Shown here: positions 28,795-37,265 of the stretch, one piece after another
Layout: every line of letters begins with the position of its first letter
Numbering within the stretch: position 1 is the stretch's first letter
Origin: Ancylobacter polymorphus
Lineage (GTDB): Bacteria > Pseudomonadota > Alphaproteobacteria > Rhizobiales > Xanthobacteraceae
Direction of reading: 5' to 3'
Assembly: GCF_022836935.1 (NCBI RefSeq)
Contig: NZ_CP083239.1
Coordinates: 1,677,501 to 1,741,500 of the forward strand
DNA: 64,000 nucleotides
The notes under the pieces: generated by a model
What the model saw: only the letters and a program-made list of their open reading frames with translations
What the model was told of the DNA's origin: nothing
The model's database searches: none
Translations under genes and position numbers: made by a program

Positions 28795-29466
28795 CTGGAG
28801 ACCTCGCTCTACCTGCCGATCAAGCGCTTTCTCGAACAGCGCGGCTTCACCGTGAAGGGGGAGATCGGTGGCTGCGATCTGGTGGCGCTATCCGACGATG
28901 AGACGCCGGTGGTGATCATCGGGGAATTGAAGCTCAGCTTCAATCTGGAGCTGGTGCTTCAGGCGGTGCACCGCGCCGGCGCCGGCGACGAGGTGTGGCT
29001 GGCGGCGCGGGCTTCCGCGCGCGGCAAAGGCCGAGAAAGCGACGCCCGCTTCCGCAACCTCTGCCGCCGGCTCGGCTTCGGCATGCTCGCCGTGCTGCCG
29101 GATGGCGAGGTGACGATCCTCGTCGCTCCCGACGCGCCGATGCCGCGCAAGGACCCGCGCCGCCGCTCGCGTCTGGTCGCCGAGCACCGGCGGCGGCAGG
29201 GCGACCCGGCGGTGGGCGGTGGCTCGCGCGTGCCTGTGATGACCGCCTATCGGCAGCAGGCACTGGCCTGCGCGGCGGCGCTCGCCGCGGGCCCGGCGCG
29301 CCCGCGCGACCTGCGTCCGCATGCCCCGGATGCCGGCAAGATCCTGCTTTCCAATGTCTATGGCTGGTTCGCCCGCGCCGAGCGCGGTGTCTATGCCCTC
29401 ACCCCAGCGGGACATGAGGCGCTGGCGCGCTGGCCGCAGCCGCCCCGCGAGGAGGGGGGCGGCTGA
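28795..29466 (+). CDS. DUF2161 putative PD-(D/E)XK nuclease, apparent CTG start
   Basis: The 223-residue protein matches DUF2161, annotated as a putative PD-(D/E)XK phosphodiesterase. Candidate catalytic residues are Asp28 in GGCDLVAL and Glu44/Lys46 in GELKLSF. The rest is a basic, helical C-terminal domain. The family starts METSLY (from memory); here the matching codon is CTG, giving [17 protein letters not shown] at 28783-28787 lies at perfect spacing. The first ATG/GTG in frame (28852) would remove 19 conserved residues. The gene begins 22 bases after the previous stop. Confidence 0.78.
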   Translation: METSLYLPIKRFLEQRGFTVKGEIGGCDLVALSDDETPVVIIGELKLSFNLELVLQAVHRAGAGDEVWLAARASARGKGRESDARFRNLCRRLGFGMLAVLPDGEVTILVAPDAPMPRKDPRRRSRLVAEHRRRQGDPAVGGGSRVPVMTAYRQQALACAAALAAGPARPRDLRPHAPDAGKILLSNVYGWFARAERGVYALTPAGHEALARWPQPPREEGGG

Positions 29467-29536
29467 CGCCGCGTCAAACCCCTGTCACCGCCCCGGGATA
29501 GCAACGCTCATCGCCCGAGCCGACAGGAGAGCTCCC

Positions 29537-30814
29537 GTGACCTTCTTCCACGCCCTGCGCGCAACGCTGCGCCCTGCCGCCCGACCGCTTGTCCCGGTGC
29601 TGTTCGCGCTTGTGCTGGCCGCGCCGGCGGCGGCCGAGAACGGCAGCGCCGCGATAAGCGACATCGAGATCGGCCCGCGCCCGTTCTATCTCGTCGGCGA
29701 GATGAAGGACGGCGCGCTGAAGGAGCAACTGGCTCAGTGCAAGGGCCCGTTCACCGCGAAAAACTTCTCCATCTCTCATCGTGGCGCGCCGCTGCAGTTT
29801 CCCGAACACACGCGCGAGGGCTACATCGCCGCCGCGCGCATGGGCGCCGGCGTGATCGAATGCGATGTCGCTTTCACCAAGGACCGCGAGTTGGTGTGCC
29901 GTCACGCCCAGTGCGACCTGCACACCACGACGGACATTCTCGCCCGGCCGGAACTGGCGGCGAAATGCTCCGAAGGCTTTCAGCCGGCCGACCCCGCCAC
30001 CGGGCGCAAGGCCAGCGCCAAATGCTGCACCAGCGACCTGACGCTGGCCGAGTTCAAATCGCTGCGGCCGAAGATGGACGGCTTCAATCCGCGCGGGGTG
30101 ACGGCGCAGGAATATATGGACGGCACGCCGAGCTGGCGCACAGACCTTTACGTGAACCGGGCGACGCTGGTGTCGCACAAGGAATATATCGAACTGGTGA
30201 AATCGCTCGGGCTGAAATTCACCCCCGAGCTGAAGACCCCTGAGGTCGCCATGCCCTTCGAGGGCAGCTATAGTCAGGAGCACTATGCTCAGCAGATGAT
30301 CGACGAGTACAAGGCGGCCGGCGTCGACCCGCGCGATGTCTATGCCCAGTCCTTCCGTCTCGACGACGTGCTCTATTGGCTGAAGGCCGAGCCCGCCTTT
30401 GGCGCGCAGGCGGTGTATCTCGACGGGCGCGACGAGGAGAGCAAGGGCTTCGACAATATGAAGCCCGAGACCTGGCAGCCCTCCATGCAGGAACTGGCCG
30501 ACAAGGGTGTGAAGATCCTCGCCCCGCCGCTGTGGATGCTGGTGACGCATAAGGACGGCCGGATCGGGCCTTCCGTTTACGCCGAGGAGGCGAAGAAGGC
30601 CGGGCTCGGCCTCATCAGCTGGTCGCTGGAGCGCTCCGGCCCGCTCAATACCGGCGGCGGCTATTACTACCAGTCAGTCAAGCCGGTGATCGACCGCGAC
30701 GGCGACATGCTGGCGCTGCTCGACGTGCTCGGCCGCGACATCGGTGTGATCGGCGTGTTCTCCGACTGGCCGGCGACCACGACCTTCTACGCCAACTGCC
30801 TGAAGCTCGACTGA
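29537..30814 (+). CDS. Periplasmic glycerophosphodiester phosphodiesterase
   Basis: The 425-residue protein starts at GTG, six bases after AGGAGA. It has a signal peptide (to about residue 33, AAAE) and a GDPD TIM-barrel. Metal and catalytic residues are visible in [13 protein letters not shown] (His81, Arg82, Glu90, His91), IECDV (Glu109, Asp111) and CRHAQCDL (His123). It would hydrolyse glycerophosphodiesters to glycerol-3-phosphate and an alcohol. A long insertion between strands holds at least five cysteines, fitting a disulfide-bonded exported enzyme. The downstream AEC gene converges 10 bases away. Confidence 0.9.
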   Translation: MTFFHALRATLRPAARPLVPVLFALVLAAPAAAENGSAAISDIEIGPRPFYLVGEMKDGALKEQLAQCKGPFTAKNFSISHRGAPLQFPEHTREGYIAAARMGAGVIECDVAFTKDRELVCRHAQCDLHTTTDILARPELAAKCSEGFQPADPATGRKASAKCCTSDLTLAEFKSLRPKMDGFNPRGVTAQEYMDGTPSWRTDLYVNRATLVSHKEYIELVKSLGLKFTPELKTPEVAMPFEGSYSQEHYAQQMIDEYKAAGVDPRDVYAQSFRLDDVLYWLKAEPAFGAQAVYLDGRDEESKGFDNMKPETWQPSMQELADKGVKILAPPLWMLVTHKDGRIGPSVYAEEAKKAGLGLISWSLERSGPLNTGGGYYYQSVKPVIDRDGDMLALLDVLGRDIGVIGVFSDWPATTTFYANCLKLD

Positions 30815-30824
30815 GGGCGGCGCC

Positions 30825-31769
30825 TCAGCTGACGCCGAGGATCAGGAACCAGAGCGTTACGGTGAACAGGCTGACCGCCGTCGACAGCGAGACCGCGCTG
30901 GCGGAGGCGGCGACGCCGGTTCCGTAACGTTGCGCCAGCAGGTAGGCGTTGATCCCACAGGGCATGGCGGCGAACACGACCGCCACATCCGCCCAGACCG
31001 GCGGCATCGGCAGCACCCGGGTCAGCGCATAGACGATGGCCGGGTGCACACCGAGCTTAAGCGTCGAGATCAGGATCGCCGGGCCGACATCGCCCCGCAC
31101 GGGATAGCGGTGCAGAGCGAGTCCGAGCGAGACCAGCGCGCAGGGCACGGCGGAGGCGGCGAGCAGATCCAGCGTCTGTTTCAGAACGCCGCCCGGCATA
31201 TAGCCTGTGAGCTTGGCGATGCCGCCGGCATAGATGCCGAGCAGGATCGGGTTGAGCGCCAGCATGCGGCCGAGCTGACGCATCGTCTTGAGCGACAGGC
31301 CGGCGGCCGCGCCTTCGGCTAGCACGGTCGCCAGCACCATCATGATCGGCAGATGGATGGCGATGAGCAGGAAGAGCGGCACCGCGCCCTCCGGCCCGAA
31401 AGCCTGGAGGATGAGTGGCACGCCGACAAATACGGTGTTCGCCTGCCCCGAGGTGAAACCCTGGATCACCGATTCGAGGTGGCCCCGGCCGAACAGCCGG
31501 CGTGCTGCGAGCATGCCGAGGGCAAAAACGGTGAAGGCGCCGGTGAAATAGGCGATCCAGTAGCCCCAGGGCTGACCCTCCGCCGGAAGCTGCGCCTCGG
31601 CCAGGGTCTTGAAGATGAGCACCGGCACGGCCAGCCCGAACACATATTCGGATAGGCCCTCGGCGGCACGCTCGCGCAGATGCCCGGAGATGGAAGCGAT
31701 GAAGCCGAGGCCGATGAGGCCGAAGACCGGCGTCACGACAAGGGCGATGGCGCCGAGTTGGGCCAGCAT
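30825..31769 (-). CDS. AEC (auxin efflux carrier) family transporter
   Basis: This 314-residue integral membrane protein has about ten helices with the family motif PVFGLIGLGFIA near the start and the central break GIYAGGIAKLTGYMPGG. AEC proteins move organic acids or other small anions; the substrate is unknown here. It follows a small soluble protein gene by 3 bases on the same strand, so the pair is probably one transcript. Confidence 0.9.
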   Translation of the reverse strand: MLAQLGAIALVVTPVFGLIGLGFIASISGHLRERAAEGLSEYVFGLAVPVLIFKTLAEAQLPAEGQPWGYWIAYFTGAFTVFALGMLAARRLFGRGHLESVIQGFTSGQANTVFVGVPLILQAFGPEGAVPLFLLIAIHLPIMMVLATVLAEGAAAGLSLKTMRQLGRMLALNPILLGIYAGGIAKLTGYMPGGVLKQTLDLLAASAVPCALVSLGLALHRYPVRGDVGPAILISTLKLGVHPAIVYALTRVLPMPPVWADVAVVFAAMPCGINAYLLAQRYGTGVAASASAVSLSTAVSLFTVTLWFLILGVS

Positions 31770-31772
31770 CGC

Positions 31773-32066
31773 TTAGGCCGCGATCTCGCCGGAGGCGCTG
31801 GAGACGAGGTGGGAGGTGCGCACCGGCACCATCACGTCGATCCGCGCCCAGAGCCGCTCGGCGAGTTCCGGCCCGGCGACGAAGGCGATCTCCGCCCGCA
31901 GCGTGCCGAGATGGGCGGGGTCGATCTTGCCATCGGCCGGACCGTCCAGCCGGATGCGAGTCGGCTGGACGTCATGGATGGCGAAGGGCTCCAGCAGGCG
32001 GAGCATGAGATTGGGATGGGCATCCGCCTCGACGACGAGGCGGTGGCGGCAAAGACCGGCAGTCAT
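31773..32066 (-). CDS. Small hypothetical protein, possibly ACT-like
   Basis: The 97-residue protein starts at ATG 32066. The pattern RHRLVVEADAHPNLMLRLLEPFAIHDVQPTRIRL, followed by RAEIAFVAGPELAERLWARID, resembles an ACT-type beta-alpha-beta fold that binds small molecules. This is a judgement by eye and not certain. No ribosome-binding site is obvious. The stop is 3 bases from the AEC transporter start. A role as a ligand-sensing partner for the transporter is an inference. Confidence 0.6.
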   Translation of the reverse strand: MTAGLCRHRLVVEADAHPNLMLRLLEPFAIHDVQPTRIRLDGPADGKIDPAHLGTLRAEIAFVAGPELAERLWARIDVMVPVRTSHLVSSASGEIAA

Positions 32067-32256
32067 GGGAGCGTCCGATGATGACGAGGAATCGGGAGGG
32101 CGTGCGTTCAGGAAACCCGGCCGAACCTGTCGGCCGGGCGGCGAATTCGCCGTCCCGCGCAAAACCGCGCTGTCTCGATCGAAGCGATCATCATGGAGCG
32201 GAAACTAGGCGCCGCGCGCGCCGCCGTCAATGGCAGGCGCCCTTCCACGTCTGCGC

Positions 32257-32850
32257 TCAGGGTGCCGGGGCTGGCGCCGCGCCCTCAAGGAGCTGATAGC
32301 TCACCGGATCGTCCGGGCACAGGCCGCCGGCGCATTCGAGCACGGTGGAAACGCCATTGCCCAGCGCCAGCAGGGCGATGAGCGCGAAGGCGAACAGCAC
32401 CAGCCCGCTGAGCGTGTGGACGCGCGCGGCCGGCGCGAACTGCCGGTCGAACAGCAGCAGCAGTGCGCAGCCGGCAATGATGACGATGAACAGCAGCAGC
32501 GCCCAGCTGTAGAAATGCATGCCGAGAAACGCCGCGCCGAAGGTGCCGGTGCCGGGCACGATGTGCAGCAGCACCTGCCGGGCGGCGACCGCGCCGCCGG
32601 CCATGGCGGAGAGAATGGCGAGCGCGTAGTGGCTCGGGCGCGGGCCGAATTTCAGGTTCAGCGCCAGGCCCACGCCGACGCCGACAAAGCCGGCGCGCTG
32701 CAGAATGCAGAGCGGGCAGGGCAGTTCGCCGCCGACCAACTGGTCGTAGAACGCGACCAGCAGCACAACGCCGATGGTTATGAGGCCAAGCGCGTTGAGC
32801 TGGCGGGCGAGCTCCGGGGAGAGGAAGCCGGGGGAAGTGTCGTTGTTCAT
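32257..32850 (-). CDS. DsbB-like disulfide bond formation protein
   Basis: The 197-residue protein has five membrane helices, not four. Its CPLC redox pair is at residues 45-48, and a C-terminal pair lies at Cys173 and Cys178 after the last helix. The first pair and its surroundings (GGELPCPLCILQRAG) match DsbB. The second pair sits at the C-terminus, as in the DsbB-like subgroup found next to small DUF5993 proteins. It may oxidise a dedicated partner. The ATG is 10 bases from the 51-residue membrane peptide gene upstream. Confidence 0.85.
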   Translation of the reverse strand: MNNDTSPGFLSPELARQLNALGLITIGVVLLVAFYDQLVGGELPCPLCILQRAGFVGVGVGLALNLKFGPRPSHYALAILSAMAGGAVAARQVLLHIVPGTGTFGAAFLGMHFYSWALLLFIVIIAGCALLLLFDRQFAPAARVHTLSGLVLFAFALIALLALGNGVSTVLECAGGLCPDDPVSYQLLEGAAPAPAP

Positions 32851-32860
32851 GTCGCGTCCC

Positions 32861-33016
32861 TCACAGCACGATATCGAGCGCGGAGGTGACGTGCAGCTTG
32901 AACAGGGTCAGCAGCACGGCGATCGAGAGGAGGCAGGCGGCGAGCGCCAGCGCGCGCCGGCCAAGGGCCGCGAAGGCCAAAGCGAAACAGAACCCGAAAA
33001 AGGGAAGGCTCATCAT
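32861..33016 (-). CDS. 51-residue membrane peptide, DUF5993-like
   Basis: This frame is too short to be found by a usual length cut-off. It encodes 51 residues starting MMSLPFFGFCFALAFAALG, with two hydrophobic helices and the tail LKLHVTSALDIVL. The pattern matches DUF5993, small proteins found next to DsbB-like genes (from memory, not searched). GGAG lies upstream of the double ATG. The stop is 10 bases from the DsbB-like start, whose ribosome-binding site overlaps this stop. The peptide may stabilise or regulate the DsbB-like protein. Confidence 0.7.
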   Translation of the reverse strand: MMSLPFFGFCFALAFAALGRRALALAACLLSIAVLLTLFKLHVTSALDIVL

Positions 33017-33107
33017 CAGGCTGCACTCCGCGCGTCGGCTCGTCTACCGTCGACACACAAGAGCAGGATTATACCGCAAAGTCATGACGCAGCGCGGCAG
33101 GCGGCTT

Positions 33108-35324
33108 CTAGACGAAGCTCTGCGGGTCGATGTCGATATCCACGCGCAAACTGCCCGTGGCGCGCGGCGCGCCCGCCATCCAGGCGCGGACATAGGCGGA
33201 GAGATCGAAGCTGCGCTCGCAGCGGGCGAGCAGGCGGTAGCGGTGGCGGCCGCGAATCAACGCCAGCGGCGCTTCGGCGGGCCCCAGCACCCGCACCTTG
33301 TCGGTAAAGGGCGAGCAGGCAGCCAGCGCGCGCGCATGCGCCTGCGCCGCATGCGGGTCCGTGCCGGAGATGATGAGGGCGCAGAACCGGGCGAAGGGCG
33401 GCAGATGCGCTTCCTCGCGAATGGCGATCTCGCGGTCGTAGAAGGCGTCGCGGTCGCCCGCCACCAGCGCCTGCATCACTGGGTGCTCGGGCATGTAGGT
33501 CTGCAGGAAGGCGCGCCCTTCCACCTCATGGCGGCCGGCGCGGCCGGCGACCTGGTGCAGCAGCTGGAAGGTGCGCTCGGCGGCGCGGGGGTCGCCATGG
33601 CCCAAGCCCACATCGGCATCGATGACGCCGACCATGGCGAGGCCGGGGAAATTATGTCCCTTGGCGACGAGCTGGGTGCCGATGATGATGTCGACCTCGC
33701 CATCCTCGATCGCCTTCAACTCGGCGCGCAGCCGCTCCACCCCGCCGGCGAGATCGCTGGAGAGCACCTGAAGCCGGCCTTCCGGGAACAGCTTCGCCGC
33801 CTCCTCATGCAGCCGCTCGACGCCAGGACCGCAGGGGATGAGCGCATTGGGCTCGTGGCAGTTCGGGCATTCATGGGGCACCGGCATGGCGTAGCCGCAC
33901 TGGTGGCACTCCAGCCGGCGGCGGAAGCGGTGCTCGACCAGCCAGGAGGAGCAGGAGGGGCATTTGATGCGGTGGCCGCAGGCACGGCAGAGGGTGAGTG
34001 GGGCATAGCCGCGCCGGTTGAGGAACAGCAGTGCTTGTCCGCCGGCCTCAATGGTGCGCTCCATTTCACGGGCGAGGCGCGGAGCGATCCACTGGCCGCG
34101 CGGCGGGCCCTCGCGGCGCAGGTCGATCGGCTCCAGCCGGGGCACCTTGGTGCCGGCGAAGCGCTCGGGCAGGGCGAGGCGCGTGTAGCGCCCGCGCCGT
34201 GCATTCACCTCGGTCTCTATTGAGGGCGTAGCGGAGACGAGGGCGATGCTCGCCCCCTCCAGCCGTGCCCGCACCACGGCCATGTCACGGGCGTGGTAGT
34301 GGACCCCGTCCTCCTGTTTGTAGGCGCTGTCGTGCTCTTCATCGACCAGGATGAGGCCGAGGTCGCGGAAGGGCAAAAACAGCGCCGAGCGGGCACCGGC
34401 CACCACGGCGACCTCGCCGGACGCCACGCCGCGAAACACCCGCCCGCGTCGCTTCGACGACACAGCCGAATGCCACTCCGCCGGGCGCACGCCGAAGCGG
34501 CGGGCGAAGCGGTCGAGAAATGCCTGGGTGAGGGCGATTTCCGGCATCAGGATCAGCGTCTGCCGCCCCTGCCGAATCGCCTGCGCCACCGCCTCGAAAT
34601 ATGTCTCGGTCTTGCCCGAGCCGGTGACGCCGTCGATGAGGAAGGGCTGGAAGCTGCCGGATTTGACCGAGTCGACAAGCCGCGCGGCGGCCTCCGCCTG
34701 TGCCGGCAGCAGATCCGGGGCGGCGTGGTCCGGGTCCGGCGTCTCGGCGGCGGGCTCGGGCGGTAGGACGACGGTTTCGAGCACGCCGTCATCGATCAGC
34801 CCGTCCACCACGGAGGGCGAGACGCCCGCCTCCTTCGCCGCTTCGCTCTTGGCGCGCACGAGGCCATCCGCCAGCGCCGTCACCACTTTCTCGCGCGCTG
34901 CCGTGCGCCGAGCCGGGCGGTGGTCGGTCAGGCGGACGCCGACGCGCTCGCGGCCGATGCCAGCGCTTTCATCATGGCGCAGGGCGAGGCGCAGCACCAT
35001 GCCGGGCGGGGTGACAGTGTAGTCGGCGATCCATTGTATGAACGCGATCATCCGCGCGTTCAGCGGCTCTACCTCGCAGCGGCGCTGGATCGGCTTGAGC
35101 TTGGCGGGGTCGACCGGCGTGGCCTTTTCCGGGCTCGGCCAGACGCAGCCCAGCATGTTCCGCGTGCCGAGCGGCACCACCACGATATCGCCGGGCGCCA
35201 CCTCCATCCCGTCCGGCACGCGGTAGGAATAGGCGGCGCCGAGGGCGAGCGGCAGCAGCACATCCACCACGCGCACCGGCGCGGGGAAGAGGGGAGGGGA
35301 ATCGGCGGCGTGTGGGCTCGGCAT
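33108..35324 (-). CDS. priA: Primosomal protein N' (PriA helicase)
   Basis: PriA restarts stalled replication forks. The 738-residue protein has the 3'-DNA-binding domain, the Walker A motif DGVTGSGKTE (residues 231-240), the DEEHD box and a zinc-binding insertion with four CxxC pairs (CRACGHRIKCPSC ... CHQCG ... CPNC). The helicase C-terminal motifs are intact. Length and domain order are standard. It is divergent from xerC. Confidence 0.96.
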   Translation of the reverse strand: MPSPHAADSPPLFPAPVRVVDVLLPLALGAAYSYRVPDGMEVAPGDIVVVPLGTRNMLGCVWPSPEKATPVDPAKLKPIQRRCEVEPLNARMIAFIQWIADYTVTPPGMVLRLALRHDESAGIGRERVGVRLTDHRPARRTAAREKVVTALADGLVRAKSEAAKEAGVSPSVVDGLIDDGVLETVVLPPEPAAETPDPDHAAPDLLPAQAEAAARLVDSVKSGSFQPFLIDGVTGSGKTETYFEAVAQAIRQGRQTLILMPEIALTQAFLDRFARRFGVRPAEWHSAVSSKRRGRVFRGVASGEVAVVAGARSALFLPFRDLGLILVDEEHDSAYKQEDGVHYHARDMAVVRARLEGASIALVSATPSIETEVNARRGRYTRLALPERFAGTKVPRLEPIDLRREGPPRGQWIAPRLAREMERTIEAGGQALLFLNRRGYAPLTLCRACGHRIKCPSCSSWLVEHRFRRRLECHQCGYAMPVPHECPNCHEPNALIPCGPGVERLHEEAAKLFPEGRLQVLSSDLAGGVERLRAELKAIEDGEVDIIIGTQLVAKGHNFPGLAMVGVIDADVGLGHGDPRAAERTFQLLHQVAGRAGRHEVEGRAFLQTYMPEHPVMQALVAGDRDAFYDREIAIREEAHLPPFARFCALIISGTDPHAAQAHARALAACSPFTDKVRVLGPAEAPLALIRGRHRYRLLARCERSFDLSAYVRAWMAGAPRATGSLRVDIDIDPQSFV

Positions 35325-35365
35325 GGCGCCTTCTTAGCGCATTGCGGCAGCAAGCGTCGCCACAT

Positions 35366-35457
35366 CGTCATCCCGGCCGGAGCGTAGCGCAGAGCCGGGA
35401 CCGCTCTCCATTCTGGTAGCCATCCCGAATAGTGCCTGCGGCAGTTCCGGGATGGCG
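35366..35457. repeat. Dispersed extragenic palindromic repeat
   Basis: The stretch begins with GTCATCCCGGCCGGAGCG and ends with the near reverse complement CCGGGATGGCG. The form (inverted ends with a variable middle) is a common dispersed repeat in this order; this is from memory and was not searched. It lies between divergent priA and xerC and may carry regulatory or terminator function. Confidence 0.5.
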
Positions 35458-35504
35458 AATCTTAACCGCCGGCCGATATTAGAGACGCCTATACGGAGGG
35501 CGGC

Positions 35505-36497
35505 ATGGCAAGCACGGACGCACAGAAGGCGGCACGCGCCGAGCGCGCTCTGCTCGCGGGGGCGGCGCCGGATGTGGCGGAGGGGCTGACAGGCTGGCTC
35601 GGGCGGCTCGGCCATGAGCGTCGGCTCTCCCCCAAGACCCGCGAGGCCTATGCCCGCGATGTCGCGACCTTTCTCGGCCTGCTGGCGCGACAGATCGGGC
35701 ATGGCCCAACACTCGGCGACCTTGGCGCGCTGGAGCCGCGCGACGTGCGCGCGGTGATCGCCGCCCGTCGCGCGGAGGGGATCGAGCCCCGCAGGCAGAT
35801 GCGTTTTCTCGCCGCCGCCCGTTCCTTCGCCCGGCATCTGGAACGCGAGGGGCTTGGCAAGGTCGGCGCGCTCACGGCCGTGCGTGGGCCGCGCGTGCCA
35901 CGCACCCTGCCGCGCCCGCTGGCGCCGCAGGACGCCCGCGCGCTGGCCGACCCCGCCACGCGGGCGGGAGACGCGCGCGAGCCCTGGATTCTCGCCCGCG
36001 ATGCGGCGGTGATCGCGTTGCTCTACGGCTCTGGCCTGCGAATCTCGGAAGCGCTGGGAATGATGCGCCGGGACATGCCTGAGCCGGGGCGCGGCGATCA
36101 GATCGTCGTCCACGGCAAGGGCGGCAAGACCCGTATGGTGCCGGTGCTGCGGCCGGTGATCGAGGCCGTCGACGCCTATGCTCGCGCGTGCCCGTATGAG
36201 CTTGAACCGACCGCGCCATTGTTTCGTGGCGCCAAGGGCGGTCCGCTCTCGCCGCGCATCGTGCAATTGGCCGTGGAGCGCATGCGCGGTGCGCTCGGCC
36301 TGCCCGACAGCGCCACGCCGCACGCGCTGCGCCATTCCTTCGCGACCCATCTGCTGGGGCGCGGCGGTGACCTGCGCTCGATCCAGGAACTTCTCGGCCA
36401 CGCCTCGCTTTCCACGACGCAGATCTATGCCGCCGTCGATACCGAGACGCTGATGGCAGCGTGGAAGGCAGCGCATCCGCGCGCCACCGCCAAATGA
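35505..36497 (+). CDS. xerC: Tyrosine recombinase XerC
   Basis: XerC resolves chromosome dimers at dif with XerD. The 330-residue protein has an N-terminal SAM-like domain and a catalytic domain with Arg179 (SGLRISE), His273 and Arg276 (HALRH), His299 (LGHAS) and Tyr308 (TTQIY). Length and sequence fit the housekeeping XerC and not a phage integrase, and there is no att-like duplication around it. The ATG at 35505 follows GGAGGG. A VOC-family gene starts 7 bases after the stop. Confidence 0.95.
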   Translation: MASTDAQKAARAERALLAGAAPDVAEGLTGWLGRLGHERRLSPKTREAYARDVATFLGLLARQIGHGPTLGDLGALEPRDVRAVIAARRAEGIEPRRQMRFLAAARSFARHLEREGLGKVGALTAVRGPRVPRTLPRPLAPQDARALADPATRAGDAREPWILARDAAVIALLYGSGLRISEALGMMRRDMPEPGRGDQIVVHGKGGKTRMVPVLRPVIEAVDAYARACPYELEPTAPLFRGAKGGPLSPRIVQLAVERMRGALGLPDSATPHALRHSFATHLLGRGGDLRSIQELLGHASLSTTQIYAAVDTETLMAAWKAAHPRATAK

Positions 36498-36504
36498 GGG
36501 GCCC

Positions 36505-36939
36505 ATGACGCCAATCCAGCCGATGATCGAGCATATGTCGATCGGGGTCAGCGACTATGCGCGTTCCCTTGCCTTCTATGATGCGGTGCTGGCGCCGCTC
36601 GGCTTCGTCCGGGTGTCGTCGCATGAGGAGCCCGAGGGGGAATCCGCCTGCTGGGGGCCGGAAGGAGAGATGCCGTCGCCCGAGGGCACGCCGGGCGCCG
36701 CCCCGTTCTGGATCCAGCACCGCGCCGATGTGATTGCCCCGCCGCCGGGATTCCATCTCTGCTTCATGGCACCGACGCGGCGGGCGGTGGAGGCGTTCCA
36801 CGCCGCCGGGCTGACGGCGGGTGGGCGCGATGCCGGCGGGCCGGGCCTGCGGCCGCATTACGGCGAAGGCTATTTCGCCGCCTTCCTGTTCGATCCCGAT
36901 GGATGGAAGATCGAGGCTGTGACCTACACGGATGCGTGA
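36505..36939 (+). CDS. VOC family (glyoxalase-like) protein
   Basis: This 144-residue protein has the paired beta-alpha-beta-beta-beta modules of the VOC fold. The first has HMSIGVSDYARSLAFYDAVLAPLGF and the last has DPDGWKIEAVTYTD. The usual metal ligands (His/Glu) are partly kept: His9 in IEHMSIG and Glu near the C-terminal KIEAV. It may be a glyoxalase or dioxygenase-like enzyme; no specific substrate is indicated. It overlaps the xerC transcript with a 7-base gap. Confidence 0.8.
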   Translation: MTPIQPMIEHMSIGVSDYARSLAFYDAVLAPLGFVRVSSHEEPEGESACWGPEGEMPSPEGTPGAAPFWIQHRADVIAPPPGFHLCFMAPTRRAVEAFHAAGLTAGGRDAGGPGLRPHYGEGYFAAFLFDPDGWKIEAVTYTDA

Positions 36940-37053
36940 GCCGGCCGTTAAATCACCGAGGGCGGTGTTTGGAAACCGGGGCGGGGCTTTTCACGCTGGG
37001 GAAGCTGAGTGACACTTCGGGCCATTGGACCCCGACAGCAGAGGAGACATTCC

Positions 37054-37176
37054 ATGAAGCGTCTCGTGACCGCTCTGTGCGCGCTTGCCCTCACCACGGC
37101 CGCAACGGGTGCCGCTTTCGCCGATTGCCCGGCGCATGCGGCCAAGCCGGCGCAGACCGAGGTGAAGGGTTCCTGA
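37054..37176 (+). CDS. Small secreted peptide, 40 residues
   Basis: The frame encodes 40 residues and is too short for normal gene calls. GAGGAG stands 7 bases before the ATG at 37054. The peptide has a clear signal sequence (MKRLVTALCALALTTAA, ending ATGAAFA) and a mature part of about 17 residues with one cysteine (DCPAHAAKPAQTE). A strong terminator follows 25 bases after the stop. The translation signal, export signal and terminator together support a real gene. The function is unknown. Confidence 0.7.
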   Translation: MKRLVTALCALALTTAATGAAFADCPAHAAKPAQTEVKGS

Positions 37177-37200
37177 CCCAGCCTCTTCTCCACCTGAACG

Positions 37201-37240
37201 AAAACGGCCCGGAAGGCGACTTCCGGGCCGGTTTTTTTTA
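37201..37240. terminator. Strong intrinsic terminator, likely two-way
   Basis: The arms 37205-37214 and 37221-37230 (10 bp, perfect) surround GGCGAC and are followed by a run of eight T. An AAAA run before the left arm gives the same form on the minus strand. It lies between the secreted-peptide gene and the lpdA stop, which converge here. Confidence 0.9.
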
Positions 37241-37265
37241 CGATCTGCGCAGTAAGGCGCGCGCC

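Noticed and set aside
35505..36497. The tyrosine recombinase as a sign of a genomic island
   Set aside because: Its sequence and length fit housekeeping XerC. It has no att-like duplications and no phage or plasmid genes near it.
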